Shown here in pieces: positions 1-8,837 of a DNA stretch of 64,000 nt. Numbering within the stretch: position 1 is the first letter of the stretch; each line of letters begins with the position of its first letter. Location of the stretch: the NCBI RefSeq assembly GCF_030381805.1, contig NZ_JAUDRH010000020.1:62001-126000 (forward strand), written 5' to 3'. The translations under genes were made by a program, and so were the position numbers. The notes under the pieces were generated by a model. That model ran no database searches, was not told where the DNA came from, and was given only the letters and a program-made list of their open reading frames with translations. This stretch comes from Chlorogloeopsis sp. ULAP01 (GTDB lineage Bacteria; Cyanobacteriota; Cyanobacteriia; Cyanobacteriales; Nostocaceae).

Positions 1-341
1 AACAAGTTTCACCCCCAGACATGAAAAACCTCACCCCGTCCTGTCGGACACCCCTCTCCTTAGCAAGGAGAGGGGCAGGGGTGAAGTGACTTTCAAGCTA
101 GAAGGGGGAGAAAAACGCAAAGACAGTGAGACGCTGTGACACGGAGACAAGGGGAGGGCACTTCCGTGCGGAGGTTCCCTCCGTTGAGGAAAGTGTCCGT
201 CGACAAGGAGAGAAATAAACATTTCCCCCAACCCTGTTCCCTATTTTCAAGACAAACTTACAAAAACTTCATCCGAGTGTCGGTTGTTTTTTAATTTGCT
301 ACTGTTAATAATAATTAACATTTATTCCTAGAAAGATTTTT
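1..341. other. intergenic region with repeats, no gene
   Basis: I see no convincing gene here. The left part holds a GC-rich hairpin (separate entry). The stretch around 113-215 is a purine-rich run of 'gacacggagacaagg'-type words, a repeat style also seen at 14340-14450. A 66-codon minus-strand reading frame across it consists only of repeat sequence, so I do not call it. Confidence 0.6.
51..75. repeat. GC-rich inverted repeat (11-bp stem, 3-nt loop)
   Basis: CCCCTCTCCTT and AAGGAGAGGGG pair perfectly around AGC. It has no T-run after it, so it looks like a dispersed palindromic element rather than a clear terminator. Such CCCCTCTCC palindromes are common between cyanobacterial genes. Confidence 0.6.
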
Positions 342-1388
342 ATGGCTTTATACGCAGAATTACACAGGCATCTGGGTGGTTCGGTTGTACCGCGAGTTCT
401 GTGGCGATATTTTGAGCGCCATTCTTCGGAACTAATTTCTCGGTTTGCTGACTATCCAGAATTTGAAGAGTTTTACACGCGTCCTCGCAACACATTAGAT
501 GAGTATTTAGAGTTGCACACCCTTGTGGAAAGCGTGCAAACAGTGGAAACTTTGCCTTACTTTATTTATCGCTTACTTCGGGGTGCTTACATTTTTGAAA
601 ATTTAGCGTATTTAGAACTGCGTTACACCCCTTATTTGCGAACACCCGAATATCTCAGTCAATCTCAGAGAATTGATAAGATGGCGGAAATTGTTGATGT
701 GGTGGGTAGAGCAAGCAAAATCTCAGAATATCCAATTGTTACCAGTCAAATTTTGTGTATGCACTCCCGCCTACCCTACGAGGTAAATAAGGCGATTGTT
801 GATCTAGCAGCACAAAGCAAGCAGTATGTTTGTGCAGTAGATATTGCTGGCGGAGATAGCTACTATCGCGATCGCCTCCAAGAATGGAGCGAGCTATATG
901 AATATGCCTTGTCTTTGGGAATTAATACCACAGGACATCTTTACGAAACTACTGCTGGCTTTTACCCAGAACTTTTACCCTACTTAATGCGGATTGGACA
1001 TGGGATTCAAATACCCCTGCTGTATCCCGAACTACTGCCAGATTTAGCCAAACGAAACCAATGTTTGGAAGTTTGTCCCACAACCTACTTAAAAACTGGT
1101 ACTTTACAGGATATCCGCCAACTGAAACTGGTTTTTGACCGTTGTTTCGATGCTGGAGTAGATATTGCCATCTGTACTGATAATGCCGGATTGCACAATG
1201 TGCGTCTGCCGTTTGAGTACGAAAATCTCTTGACATACGACATTATTAACTTTGAACAGCTCCAAGCTTGTCAGGACGCTGCTTTTCGCCATGCTTTTGC
1301 TTGGCCTTACACTCAACGCCCAGCATCTATGTTAAATGGTTTACTCAAGCCTCAATCAGCCCAGATTCTAGCGATGAAAACTAATTAA
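342..1388 (+). CDS. adenosine deaminase-family amidohydrolase
   Basis: 348 aa, close to the usual adenosine deaminase length. Visible hallmarks in order: the N-terminal zinc pair ELHRHLGGS (residues 6-14), the mid-protein TGHLYET, which corresponds to the HAGE catalytic His/Glu segment, RIGHGIQ with the GHG zinc histidine, and ICTDNAG near residue 277, which corresponds to the STDDP segment. The family hydrolytically deaminates purine nucleosides or adenine in the cytoplasm. The second aspartate of the usual TDDP is Asn here and the HAGE segment is divergent, so the substrate may not be adenosine. It stands alone on this strand. A hairpin with a T-rich tail follows the stop. Confidence 0.75.
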   Translation: MALYAELHRHLGGSVVPRVLWRYFERHSSELISRFADYPEFEEFYTRPRNTLDEYLELHTLVESVQTVETLPYFIYRLLRGAYIFENLAYLELRYTPYLRTPEYLSQSQRIDKMAEIVDVVGRASKISEYPIVTSQILCMHSRLPYEVNKAIVDLAAQSKQYVCAVDIAGGDSYYRDRLQEWSELYEYALSLGINTTGHLYETTAGFYPELLPYLMRIGHGIQIPLLYPELLPDLAKRNQCLEVCPTTYLKTGTLQDIRQLKLVFDRCFDAGVDIAICTDNAGLHNVRLPFEYENLLTYDIINFEQLQACQDAAFRHAFAWPYTQRPASMLNGLLKPQSAQILAMKTN

Positions 1389-1407
1389 TCATTGCTAAAA
1401 AATGAGA

Positions 1408-1447
1408 CACTTACAAAGTCTAAAAATGTTGCAGTAAGTGAATTTTT
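1408..1447 (+). terminator. possible terminator after the deaminase gene
   Basis: CACTTAC (1408-1414) pairs with GTAAGTG (1434-1440) across a 19-nt loop, followed at once by AATTTTTATT. The loop is long, so this is only a plausible Rho-independent terminator. Confidence 0.35.
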
Positions 1448-1585
1448 ATTATTTTTTATTTAAGGATTTGATGGAAATGCATAGTGATTTGCAAACAGTT
1501 GATTAACTGATAGCACAGTATGTATTTCCTTTCAATCAAATGAGTTTGAACCGCAAAATTACAGCTATAGACATTAACAAGAACA

Positions 1586-1606
1586 GTACTGCACATTGTG
1601 CAGTAC
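1586..1606. repeat. hairpin between convergent genes
   Basis: GTACTGCAC, loop ATT, then GTGCAGTAC: a perfect 9-bp stem. It lies between the convergent deaminase and rhodanese genes and could end transcription of either, but it has no T-tract on either strand. Confidence 0.45.
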
Positions 1607-1635
1607 ATCAATAACGAAGCCAGTAATTTAATAAT

Positions 1636-1956
1636 TTAGATTTCTTCTGTTGCACCTCCAACAGACTTCCAAGCATTAAGACCACCTTTAAGTTCTGTTA
1701 CGTGGGTAAAACCTTCCTGGTGTAGGGTATTTACCGCTTGGGTGGTTTCTGCATCATTTTCACCATAAACAAAAATTTCACGTTTAGTGTGAAAACTAGA
1801 TTTAGCACGTTCAGCTAAATCTTTTATCGGTAATGATACTGCTCCAGTAATATGAGCTTTGTTGAAGCTATGGCGATCGCGTACATCCAGGATTGTAAAA
1901 CCCGGTTGACCCCATTCTAGGCGCGATTTTAAGTCATGGGCAATAGAATCAATCAT
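1636..1956 (-). CDS. rhodanese-like domain protein lacking the catalytic Cys
   Basis: 106 aa, a single rhodanese homology domain: TILDVRDRHSFNKAHITGA is the CH2A-like core and LKGGLNAWKSVGG the C-terminal signature. In active sulfurtransferases the loop after the central strand starts with Cys (VYC...G.RS). Here it reads FVYGENDAET, so the nucleophile is absent and no persulfide can form at that place. Such domains usually act as binding or regulatory modules. It is cytoplasmic, with no signal peptide. It is divergent from mutL, so the two genes share the 1957-2183 spacer. The fold assignment is firm; the cellular role is unknown. Confidence 0.8.
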   Translation of the reverse strand: MIDSIAHDLKSRLEWGQPGFTILDVRDRHSFNKAHITGAVSLPIKDLAERAKSSFHTKREIFVYGENDAETTQAVNTLHQEGFTHVTELKGGLNAWKSVGGATEEI

Positions 1957-2183
1957 ATAGCCACCTCTTGTTACTTTTTACTCGGTTATTTGCCGCTTTT
2001 CGCCTCAACAGCAATCTACCAAAAAACTGATTTTCATCGGGATTTTTTTAAAAATAATAAATATTTTTTCAAAGTTTAAATTGCTTTGTTTAGTTATTTT
2101 GCAAAATATGAATTAATGTATATTGAGTTCATGAAATTTGTTTAAATAATACAGTGGTTGCTTTCTCGCCTACACTGGAGTGT

Positions 2184-3869
2184 ATGGTATCTACGATACA
2201 AACTTTACCAACAGAAGTTGTACATTTAATCGCTGCTGGAGAGGTAATAGACTCTTTAGCTTCTGTAGTGCGGGAATTGGTAGAAAATTCCATAGATGCA
2301 GGTGCAACGCGGATTGTGGTTTCGATTTGGCCGGAGCAGTGGCGCGTGCGGGTAACAGACAATGGTTGTGGAATGAACCTAGAAGACTTACAGCGAGCCG
2401 CATCAGCCCACAGCACAAGTAAGATCCGCATCTGTGCAGATTTATGGAAAATTACTAGTTTGGGATTTCGCGGTGAAGCGTTGCACAGTTTGACGACTTT
2501 GGCTGATTTAGAAATTTTGAGTCGCCCAGCCCCTTCTGTGGAAGGTGGGGTTTGTGGATGGCGAGTAGTTTACGGCTATACAGGAGAAGTAGTACATTTA
2601 GAGGCAGCAGCGATCGCTCCTGGTACGGTTGTCACAGTCTCCAACCTGTTTGGTAATTGCTTGGGGCGACGGCAAGGTTTACCCTCAACAGCACAGCAAA
2701 TGAAAGTGGTGCAAACCACAATCCAACAAATTGCCTTATGCCATCCCCACATCGCTTGGCAAGTTTGGCAAAATGACCGTGAATGGTTTACCATCTCCCC
2801 AGCCTCAACGATGGGACAACTGATACCGCAAATTCTTCATCAAGTGCGAGCTAGCGATTTGCAAGAGTTGCAGGTAGAAATACCTGAAAAAGAGTCACAA
2901 GCGAATGATTCAAAGCTGAATTTGGTAATCGGATTACCCGATCGCGCTTCACGCCATCGCCCGGATTGGTTGCGGGTAGCTGTAAACGGACGGATGGTAA
3001 AAACATCGGAACTAGAGCAAACTATTTTAGGGGCATTTCACAGGACGTTACCACGCGATCGCTATCCCATTTGTTGCCTGCATCTTTTGATTTCTCCAGG
3101 GCATATTAACTGGAACCGTAACCCAGCGAAAACAGAAATTTACCTCAACGATGTAAATTACTGGCAACAGCAAATTAGTCAGGCGATTGAACAAGCACTC
3201 CGCCTTAATTCTGCCACTGTTAAGGAAGCTGTTCACACTAGTCGAGTCGGGAAATTAATCAAAGCTGCTGAAGAAAAAAGTAACTATAATATCAACCCTT
3301 CCCAGCCAGCTGAACCAAATCAAACTTCCCACTACTTAACAGCCGTCGGTCAAGTTAATAACACCTATATTGTTGCCGAACATCCGGGTGGTTTGTGGTT
3401 AGTAGAACAGCACATTGCTCACGAACGAGTTTTGTACGAGCAATTATGCGATAACTGGCAACTAGTCCCCGTCGAGCCGCCAATAATTCTCTATCAATTA
3501 TCGCCAGCCCAAGTATCGCAATTGCAACGCATCGGTTTAGATATAGAACCCTTCGGCGAACAGCTTTGGGCAGTTCGCAGCCTACCCGCACTATTGCAAC
3601 AGCGAGACGACTGTGCAGACGCAATTTTAGAACTGAGTTGGGGAGGTGACTTACAAACAGCACAAGTAGCTGTTGCTTGTCGCAGTGCTATTCGCAACGG
3701 TACACCCCTGAGCTTACCAGAAATGCAAACACTACTAAATGACTGGCAGCGTACTCGCAATCCTCGTACTTGTCCCCACGGACGCCCAATTTATTTGTCT
3801 TTGGAGGAATCAGCCTTAGCGCGGTTTTTCCGGCGTCATTGGGTAATTGGTAAGAGTCATGGGATTTGA
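2184..3869 (+). CDS. mutL: DNA mismatch repair protein MutL
   Basis: 561 aa from ATG 2184. An upstream GTG at 2154 would add ten residues of unconserved sequence, so I prefer 2184, which has GGAG just before it. The GHKL ATPase motifs are clear: IAAGEVI, then VRELVENSIDAGAT, DNGCGM, and FRGEALHSL. After a variable linker, the C-terminal dimerisation/endonuclease domain shows EQHIAHERVLYE, ACRSAIRNG and CPHGRP, the motif set of nicking-type MutL proteins, although the first metal-binding Asp of DQHA is Glu here. It couples MutS mismatch recognition to strand incision. It stands alone on the plus strand and ends 44 nt before the MerR gene. Confidence 0.93.
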   Translation: MVSTIQTLPTEVVHLIAAGEVIDSLASVVRELVENSIDAGATRIVVSIWPEQWRVRVTDNGCGMNLEDLQRAASAHSTSKIRICADLWKITSLGFRGEALHSLTTLADLEILSRPAPSVEGGVCGWRVVYGYTGEVVHLEAAAIAPGTVVTVSNLFGNCLGRRQGLPSTAQQMKVVQTTIQQIALCHPHIAWQVWQNDREWFTISPASTMGQLIPQILHQVRASDLQELQVEIPEKESQANDSKLNLVIGLPDRASRHRPDWLRVAVNGRMVKTSELEQTILGAFHRTLPRDRYPICCLHLLISPGHINWNRNPAKTEIYLNDVNYWQQQISQAIEQALRLNSATVKEAVHTSRVGKLIKAAEEKSNYNINPSQPAEPNQTSHYLTAVGQVNNTYIVAEHPGGLWLVEQHIAHERVLYEQLCDNWQLVPVEPPIILYQLSPAQVSQLQRIGLDIEPFGEQLWAVRSLPALLQQRDDCADAILELSWGGDLQTAQVAVACRSAIRNGTPLSLPEMQTLLNDWQRTRNPRTCPHGRPIYLSLEESALARFFRRHWVIGKSHGI

Positions 3870-3876
3870 TAGGGTA

Positions 3877-3907
3877 TTGACTTAGAGCGCACTCTAACTT
3901 GTAGAGT
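3877..3907 (+). promoter_or_regulatory. MerR-type promoter/operator with 19-bp spacer
   Basis: The -35 TTGACT (3877-3882) and the -10 TAGAGT (3902-3907) are separated by 19 bp. Within the spacer TTAGAG and CTCTAA form an inverted repeat around CGCA (3882-3897). An over-long spacer with a centred palindrome is the signature of promoters untwisted by MerR-family activators. The -10 ends only 6 nt before the ATG of the regulator gene, so the mRNA would be leaderless or nearly so. Confidence 0.8.
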
Positions 3908-3913
3908 TTTTTC

Positions 3914-4315
3914 ATGACTAGTGAATTAACCATCCAACAAGTTGCAGAGGCAACAGGTTTAAGCGTCCACGCTTTACGGTACTACGAAAAAGTTGGACTT
4001 TTGGCTCCAATTCAACGCGCAGCCAACGGCCATAGACGATATTCTGTTGAAGATGTTGCTTGGTTGGAATTCCTAGTCCGACTGCGGACAACAGGTATGT
4101 CGATTCAACAAGTTCTTGCCTTTGCAAATCTAGTTCGTGAAAATCCTCATGATGTTCAACAAAGACGTCTGCTTTTGGAAGCACACCGCGATAAAGTCAG
4201 GCAAAATCTTGAAGAATTGGCTCATCATCTACACGTGATTGAGTTGAAAATTGCACACTATCAAGAACTAGAAGCAAAGGGAGAAAGTGATCGCAACTGT
4301 ATCTTCAAAGAATAA
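3914..4315 (+). CDS. MerR family transcriptional regulator
   Basis: 133 aa. The N-terminal winged helix is plain: LTIQQVAEATGLSVHALRYY EKVGLLAPI is the standard MerR HTH followed by the RRY wing at about residue 40. A coiled-coil dimerisation helix follows (about residues 75-120). There is no Cys-rich metal-binding loop at the C-terminus, so it is more like the AdhR/BmrR/aldehyde-sensing branch than a metal sensor. It has its own MerR-type palindromic promoter directly upstream and is followed 56 nt later by an SDR gene, its likely target along with itself. The inducer cannot be told from sequence. Confidence 0.88.
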   Translation: MTSELTIQQVAEATGLSVHALRYYEKVGLLAPIQRAANGHRRYSVEDVAWLEFLVRLRTTGMSIQQVLAFANLVRENPHDVQQRRLLLEAHRDKVRQNLEELAHHLHVIELKIAHYQELEAKGESDRNCIFKE

Positions 4316-4371
4316 CTATCTGAAACAAGCGTTAGAATCTGAACCCTCATTAAACAAATAGGAGACAATCC

Positions 4372-5160
4372 ATGCGATTCCAAAATAAGGTTGTCCTCGT
4401 AACTGGGGGCAATTCTGGGATTGGTTGTGCCAGCGCGATCGCTTTTGCCAGGGAAGGCGCAAAAGTTGCGATCGCAGCTAGACGCGAGCAAGAAGGGCAG
4501 GAAATCGTTCAGCTGATTAAGGAAAGTGGTGGTGAAGCTACATTTATTCAAACTGATGTTTCTAGCAGTGAAGAAATCGCCACACTCATCTCTAAAACTA
4601 TTGAAATTTACGGAAGATTGGATTGTGCCTTCAACAACGCTGGAACGGAAGGTATTTTTGCTCCCATGCTGGAACTTAGGGAAGAAGATTGGGATAGAAC
4701 GATCGCTGTCAACCTGAAAGCAGTCTGGCTGTGCATGAAGCATGAAATTGAGACATTTCTGAAACAGGGAACGGGTGGAGTAATAGTGAACACTTCTTCC
4801 TGGCTAGCAGTTGGCGCATTGGTGGGTTCAACCATTTATTCCGCTAGCAAAGCTGGAATTGATGGGTTAATGCGATCGGCAGCTCTTGAATTTGCTCAAT
4901 CTGGTATCCGTATAAACAATATTAATCCAGGCATTATAGATACACCGATGCTGCGTCGGTTTGGTAATGATGCGGCGTTTCTCAAACCATTTATTGCCCA
5001 TACTCCCATGCAACGTTTGGGAACCCCACAAGAAGTTGCCGAAACTGTTCTTTGGCTATGTTCAGACGCTGCTTCATTTATGAATGGTCAAAGTATTTTA
5101 ATTGATGGTGGGTGGACTATTCCAGGTATAAGAAATTGGTTACAAGCTTCAGGAGAGTAG
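4372..5160 (+). CDS. short-chain dehydrogenase/reductase (SDR)
   Basis: 262 aa, classical SDR length. The NAD(P)-binding motif is TGGNSGIG (residues 11-18), NNAG is at 88-91, the structural Asn is N114, the catalytic Ser is in VNTSSW (142-143), and Y156/K160 are in YSASK. A basic RR at 37-38 after the second strand hints at NADPH preference. GGAGAC precedes the ATG with good spacing. It is downstream of the MerR regulator and upstream of two exported propeller proteins, so it may be part of a small aldehyde- or xenobiotic-responsive cassette. Substrate unknown. Confidence 0.88.
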   Translation: MRFQNKVVLVTGGNSGIGCASAIAFAREGAKVAIAARREQEGQEIVQLIKESGGEATFIQTDVSSSEEIATLISKTIEIYGRLDCAFNNAGTEGIFAPMLELREEDWDRTIAVNLKAVWLCMKHEIETFLKQGTGGVIVNTSSWLAVGALVGSTIYSASKAGIDGLMRSAALEFAQSGIRINNINPGIIDTPMLRRFGNDAAFLKPFIAHTPMQRLGTPQEVAETVLWLCSDAASFMNGQSILIDGGWTIPGIRNWLQASGE

Positions 5161-5165
5161 CCCAA

Positions 5166-6119
5166 GTGAAACTTTTCTTAGGCAAAAAATTTCTGTTTAT
5201 TTTGGGGATTTTTGTGGCTTATTTTATGTGGGTAACTTTTCCTGCCCATGCCATCAATTTTATAGAAGATTTTTCTCATCCCGAAAGTATTACTATTGAC
5301 TCAACTGGACAAAGAATATTTGTATCCAATATCGGTGTGAATATGGAACCTAGCTCCAAAGATGGAGATGGTTTCATAAGTGAAATAACAGCGAATGGAA
5401 GATTAGTACACAAATTTTTTACGCCCAAGGGAGCTTTAAACGCACCCAAAGGGCTAGCTGTAGCAAATAATATTCTCTATGTTGCAGATATTGACCGTAT
5501 AGTTGGATTTGACATTGAAAGCGGCAAACAAGTATTTGAACTGGACTTATCAAGTCGTATTTCTTTTATCAATGATTTGTTAGCTTTGAACGAACAAACA
5601 CTTCTTGCTTCAGCTTCCGACACTGGAAAAATTTATCAAGTGTCCCTAGCAGAGAATCAAGTTTCGATTTTACATGGCTGTGTTCCCGGTGCCAATGGTA
5701 TTACTTACGATGCCAAAACTAACACTATTTATGCTGTGGGTTTAGGAAAAAACTTTAATGGCAAAGGAGGTATTTACGAACATGATTTATCAATTTCTCC
5801 AAACAAATTTGAGCAACTTGATGTTCCTACTGGTTTCTTTGACGGCATTGCTTATTTGGATGAAAAACACCTAATTTACTCAGATTGGGTTGAAATTAAA
5901 AAGCCTACACAAGGTGCTATTTACATCTACAACATCAATACCAAAAAACTAGATAAACTCAAACTACCAATAAAAGTTCATGGCCCAGCCGATTTTTATT
6001 ACCAAGCTACTACCAATCTTCTCTGGTTACCACTAACTTTGGATAATCGGGTTGCCATCCTCAAATTAAATGAAATATTACCAAAGCTTAAAAAATATTG
6101 GCGAGAAGAAACAATTTAG
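5166..6119 (+). CDS. exported SMP-30/NHL-type beta-propeller protein
   Basis: 317 aa from GTG 5166, which has AGGAG about 10 nt upstream. A longer frame starting at 5112 would overlap the SDR gene and spoil the signal peptide. The N-terminus is a clean Sec signal: a KKF stretch, a hydrophobic core, then an AHA cleavage site near residue 28. The rest shows recurring propeller-blade segments (HPESITIDSTGQRIFVSN; APKGLAVANNILYVAD; GANGITYDAKTNTIYAV), as in SMP-30/gluconolactonase/NHL proteins. It is predicted to be periplasmic or extracellular, and an enzymatic or binding role cannot be decided. It is followed by a second, unrelated-in-detail propeller gene 21 nt downstream. Confidence 0.7.
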   Translation: MKLFLGKKFLFILGIFVAYFMWVTFPAHAINFIEDFSHPESITIDSTGQRIFVSNIGVNMEPSSKDGDGFISEITANGRLVHKFFTPKGALNAPKGLAVANNILYVADIDRIVGFDIESGKQVFELDLSSRISFINDLLALNEQTLLASASDTGKIYQVSLAENQVSILHGCVPGANGITYDAKTNTIYAVGLGKNFNGKGGIYEHDLSISPNKFEQLDVPTGFFDGIAYLDEKHLIYSDWVEIKKPTQGAIYIYNINTKKLDKLKLPIKVHGPADFYYQATTNLLWLPLTLDNRVAILKLNEILPKLKKYWREETI

Positions 6120-6140
6120 TTGATATTAATTGATTAATTC

Positions 6141-7124
6141 ATGCTGAAGAAATTCCTTTATACAGCTGCAATTGTAGTGTTTACCTTTGGCTCAGTTCAG
6201 TCTTTAGCTGCGCCCGTGGATGTACTAGCCCCTATTGAACTAACTTCTAATTTTCAATATCCAAATGGAATTACACGTGCCAGCAACGGTACTTTATACA
6301 TTGGTTCGGTTACGAGCGGACAAATACTACGTATCAATCCTCAAGGCAAAATCGAAACCTTTTTTGCTGGAAATGACGAAGTGTTTGCTGCCAATGCTCT
6401 GCGGCTAGATGAACGACGAGGAATCCTTTGGGGAACTTCTTCCGACTTTCTGGGAGTTCGCACTCTGAATGGTGAAACTATCCGTCGCCCACATCGGATT
6501 TTTGCCATTGATACGCGCACGGGTAAGATTTTGCGTGTCATATTAATGCCCGATAGTGGTTTTGGTAACGATATTGCACTTGATGAAGATGGCGGCGTTT
6601 ATGTTACAGACAGTTCACGCCCGCGCATTCACTATCTCGCGCCTGGAGCAACTCAACTCCAGATTTGGGCAGAGGACAAACGGTTTGCCTCCAAAGAAAT
6701 AGGGCTTGCTGGTATTGCTCGTAAATCTGATGGTACAACCATCGTCGGTTTGTTCTCTGCTGGAGAAATCTTGAAAGTAATACCTCAGCCCCAAGGTGGC
6801 GTGAAAGTTGAGCCTATACTCCTTGTACGCAAGCTTGAAAATCCTGACGGAATGCAGTTCGCGTCTGATGGGCGTTTGCTTGTCATTGAAGGTGCGATCA
6901 ACAGTGGTAACGGTAGCCTCCTACGCATTGATGTACTTTCTCCTGGAACTCAACCCAAATCTATAGAAACCTTGGCTCGTGGCATGGAGTCACCCGTTAA
7001 CTTAACTGTAAGCGATCGCGAGATCTGGGTTACGGAAGCACGTATTCGCCACCGTCTTCTTCCAGGGCAGGAAAAACAGATCCCTGATCGCTTCTTTATC
7101 CGTCGTTTCACCTTGCCACGTTAA
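6141..7124 (+). CDS. exported SMP-30/gluconolactonase-like propeller protein
   Basis: 327 aa with an N-terminal signal peptide (MLKKFLYTAAIVVFTFGSVQ, cleavage near SLAA). Repeated strand-turn units such as FQYPNGITRASNGTLYIGS, GNDIALDEDGGVYVTD and NPDGMQFASDGRLLVIEG indicate a six-bladed SMP-30-like propeller; the GND and NPDG turns match calcium-site positions of the family. It is the last gene of the MerR-SDR-propeller run and is predicted to be periplasmic. Its partner gene just upstream has the same fold class, so they may be ancient duplicates. Substrate unknown (lactone hydrolysis or sugar binding would be typical). Confidence 0.7.
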   Translation: MLKKFLYTAAIVVFTFGSVQSLAAPVDVLAPIELTSNFQYPNGITRASNGTLYIGSVTSGQILRINPQGKIETFFAGNDEVFAANALRLDERRGILWGTSSDFLGVRTLNGETIRRPHRIFAIDTRTGKILRVILMPDSGFGNDIALDEDGGVYVTDSSRPRIHYLAPGATQLQIWAEDKRFASKEIGLAGIARKSDGTTIVGLFSAGEILKVIPQPQGGVKVEPILLVRKLENPDGMQFASDGRLLVIEGAINSGNGSLLRIDVLSPGTQPKSIETLARGMESPVNLTVSDREIWVTEARIRHRLLPGQEKQIPDRFFIRRFTLPR

Positions 7125-7145
7125 GTTTTTGTGTCTTTGGGATGG

Positions 7146-8273
7146 CTACGAACTCTGCCCAACAACATTTTCTGTCACCACAGCCTTGTGGAAAGAACAA
7201 GCGATCGCCAATTCCGCATGACGCATAAGTGTATCTTTGTCAAGGGAAGACACCAAATACTGCGGAGTTATTGCCAAGAGGCTATCAATTCGCATTCTGG
7301 CTGCTTCGACAATCCGTTCTTCAAGGCTACCGTTACTCAAAGAATTGATAAAATCTTGAGCGATGGCAAAGGTGCGTTCTAACGAAGATGAAGGCAGGTT
7401 GCGGGAGACAATGAACAAATCACAGCCTGCGTTAAATGTCCGCGCCACAGTTCCACTTTTGGTATACATATCTGAGACAGCCTTCATATCCAAATCGTCA
7501 GACACGATTACACCCCCAAACCCAAGCTCCTCTCTGAGTATGCCGTTGAGAATTGGTTGCGAGAGTGTTGCTGGCACATCAGGATCTATATTGGGAAATA
7601 AAATGTGGGCAGTCATAATCATTGGTACTTGCTCATCAATGAGAACTTTGAACGGGATTAGTTCTCGTTCTCGCAATTCTTCTATAGTTAAATTCAGTGT
7701 TGGCAGTTCCAAGTGAGAGTCTGTGCTAGTGTCTCCATGTCCAGGAAAATGTTTGGCACAGCCGATAATTCCTGACTCGTGCAATCCCAGATAGTAGTCA
7801 CGCGCTCCAGTTGCCGCAGTTTCAGGAGTAGTGCCAAATGCACGAGGCCCTATAATCGGGTTATTGGGATTGGAAAAGATATCTGCCACTGGCGCCCAAG
7901 ATACATTGATTCCCAATGATTTCAGTTCAACTGCTGCTGCTGTTGCGACTTCACGCGATCGCCCTCCCAACAAAAAAGCATGGGGAAATCGAGTGATCGG
8001 TAAATAAGGACGATGAACATTACCTCCTTCGTGATCAATAGTTATAAACATTGAGTCACGTTCGGCGTACTGGCGAATTTGATCAATCAGATTCTGATAA
8101 ATCAGCAGCCAATCTTCATAATGGCTGCCATAACGAAAGTTTTTAGCATATAAAACAACCCCTACAGGCTTTAATTCGTTTAATATACGTTTATCATCAT
8201 CATTTAAAGTAGTACCAGAAATACCCACAATCAGGTGATGTCCAAAGCTTTGAATAGCTTCTGATCCTGCCAT
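7146..8273 (-). CDS. beta-N-acetylhexosaminidase, NagZ-type (glycoside hydrolase family 3)
   Basis: 375 aa. The diagnostic NagZ signature KHFPGHGDTSTDSHLELP is present near residue 170, including the mobile-loop His. The catalytic Asp is in GGVIVSDDLDMKA. An N-terminal TIM-barrel opening LIVGISGTTLNDDDKRIL and TIDHEGGNVHR fit as well. NagZ cuts terminal N-acetylglucosamine from peptidoglycan fragments in wall recycling and is cytoplasmic; no signal peptide is visible. It is transcribed toward the propeller gene (convergent). Confidence 0.88.
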   Translation of the reverse strand: MAGSEAIQSFGHHLIVGISGTTLNDDDKRILNELKPVGVVLYAKNFRYGSHYEDWLLIYQNLIDQIRQYAERDSMFITIDHEGGNVHRPYLPITRFPHAFLLGGRSREVATAAAVELKSLGINVSWAPVADIFSNPNNPIIGPRAFGTTPETAATGARDYYLGLHESGIIGCAKHFPGHGDTSTDSHLELPTLNLTIEELRERELIPFKVLIDEQVPMIMTAHILFPNIDPDVPATLSQPILNGILREELGFGGVIVSDDLDMKAVSDMYTKSGTVARTFNAGCDLFIVSRNLPSSSLERTFAIAQDFINSLSNGSLEERIVEAARMRIDSLLAITPQYLVSSLDKDTLMRHAELAIACSFHKAVVTENVVGQSS

Positions 8274-8837
8274 TATGCGCTCCTTATAGCTAATACTGAT
8301 AAAAATAAGGTTTTTCCCAGTTAATATCTAAAATTATGCAATTTTTATATGAAAGATAAATAAAGCAAGCGGAAATTAATTTAAACACTCACAAATTCTT
8401 CAGCTTGCAAATTCAAAATTTACTATCAGCCTCAATAAGCTTGTTTTTCTCAGCTTCTTTAAATGTATTGGTTTAGTGTTACAAATTATTTAATATTATA
8501 ATTTTTGTAAATTTTTGCTAATTCATTAGAGCCAAATCTCAGAAATTTATTGAATTAATCTATATATTTAATAAGGTAAAAATCAATTCATGATCTTATC
8601 TACTTCATAAAACTTTATAAAAATAAGTTTATGTATTAAACATAGTATACCTTAAGCTAGATGCATAAAAATAAATTTTAAAATGTCATTCTAAAAAATA
8701 AGTTTTTCTCAAACATCTAGATTTATTGAGTAATTACTAATAACTTTATAAACCTAAATTTTTTATAAAAGGTATAAATTATCTACGAACTAGATGCAAA
8801 AATCTGTTGGTTAATAAAGACCAAGATAATTTTTTAA
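8274..8837. other. AT-rich intergenic region
   Basis: A 564-bp divergent spacer between the NagZ-like and PhzF-like genes, very AT-rich with runs of T and A. I see no reading frame, tandem repeat or strong hairpin. Promoters of both divergent genes must lie here but none is clear enough to mark. Confidence 0.6.

Noticed and set aside
31..231. 66-codon minus-strand reading frame
   Set aside because: Low-complexity repeat sequence with no ribosome-binding site; part of it is the CCCCTCTCC hairpin.
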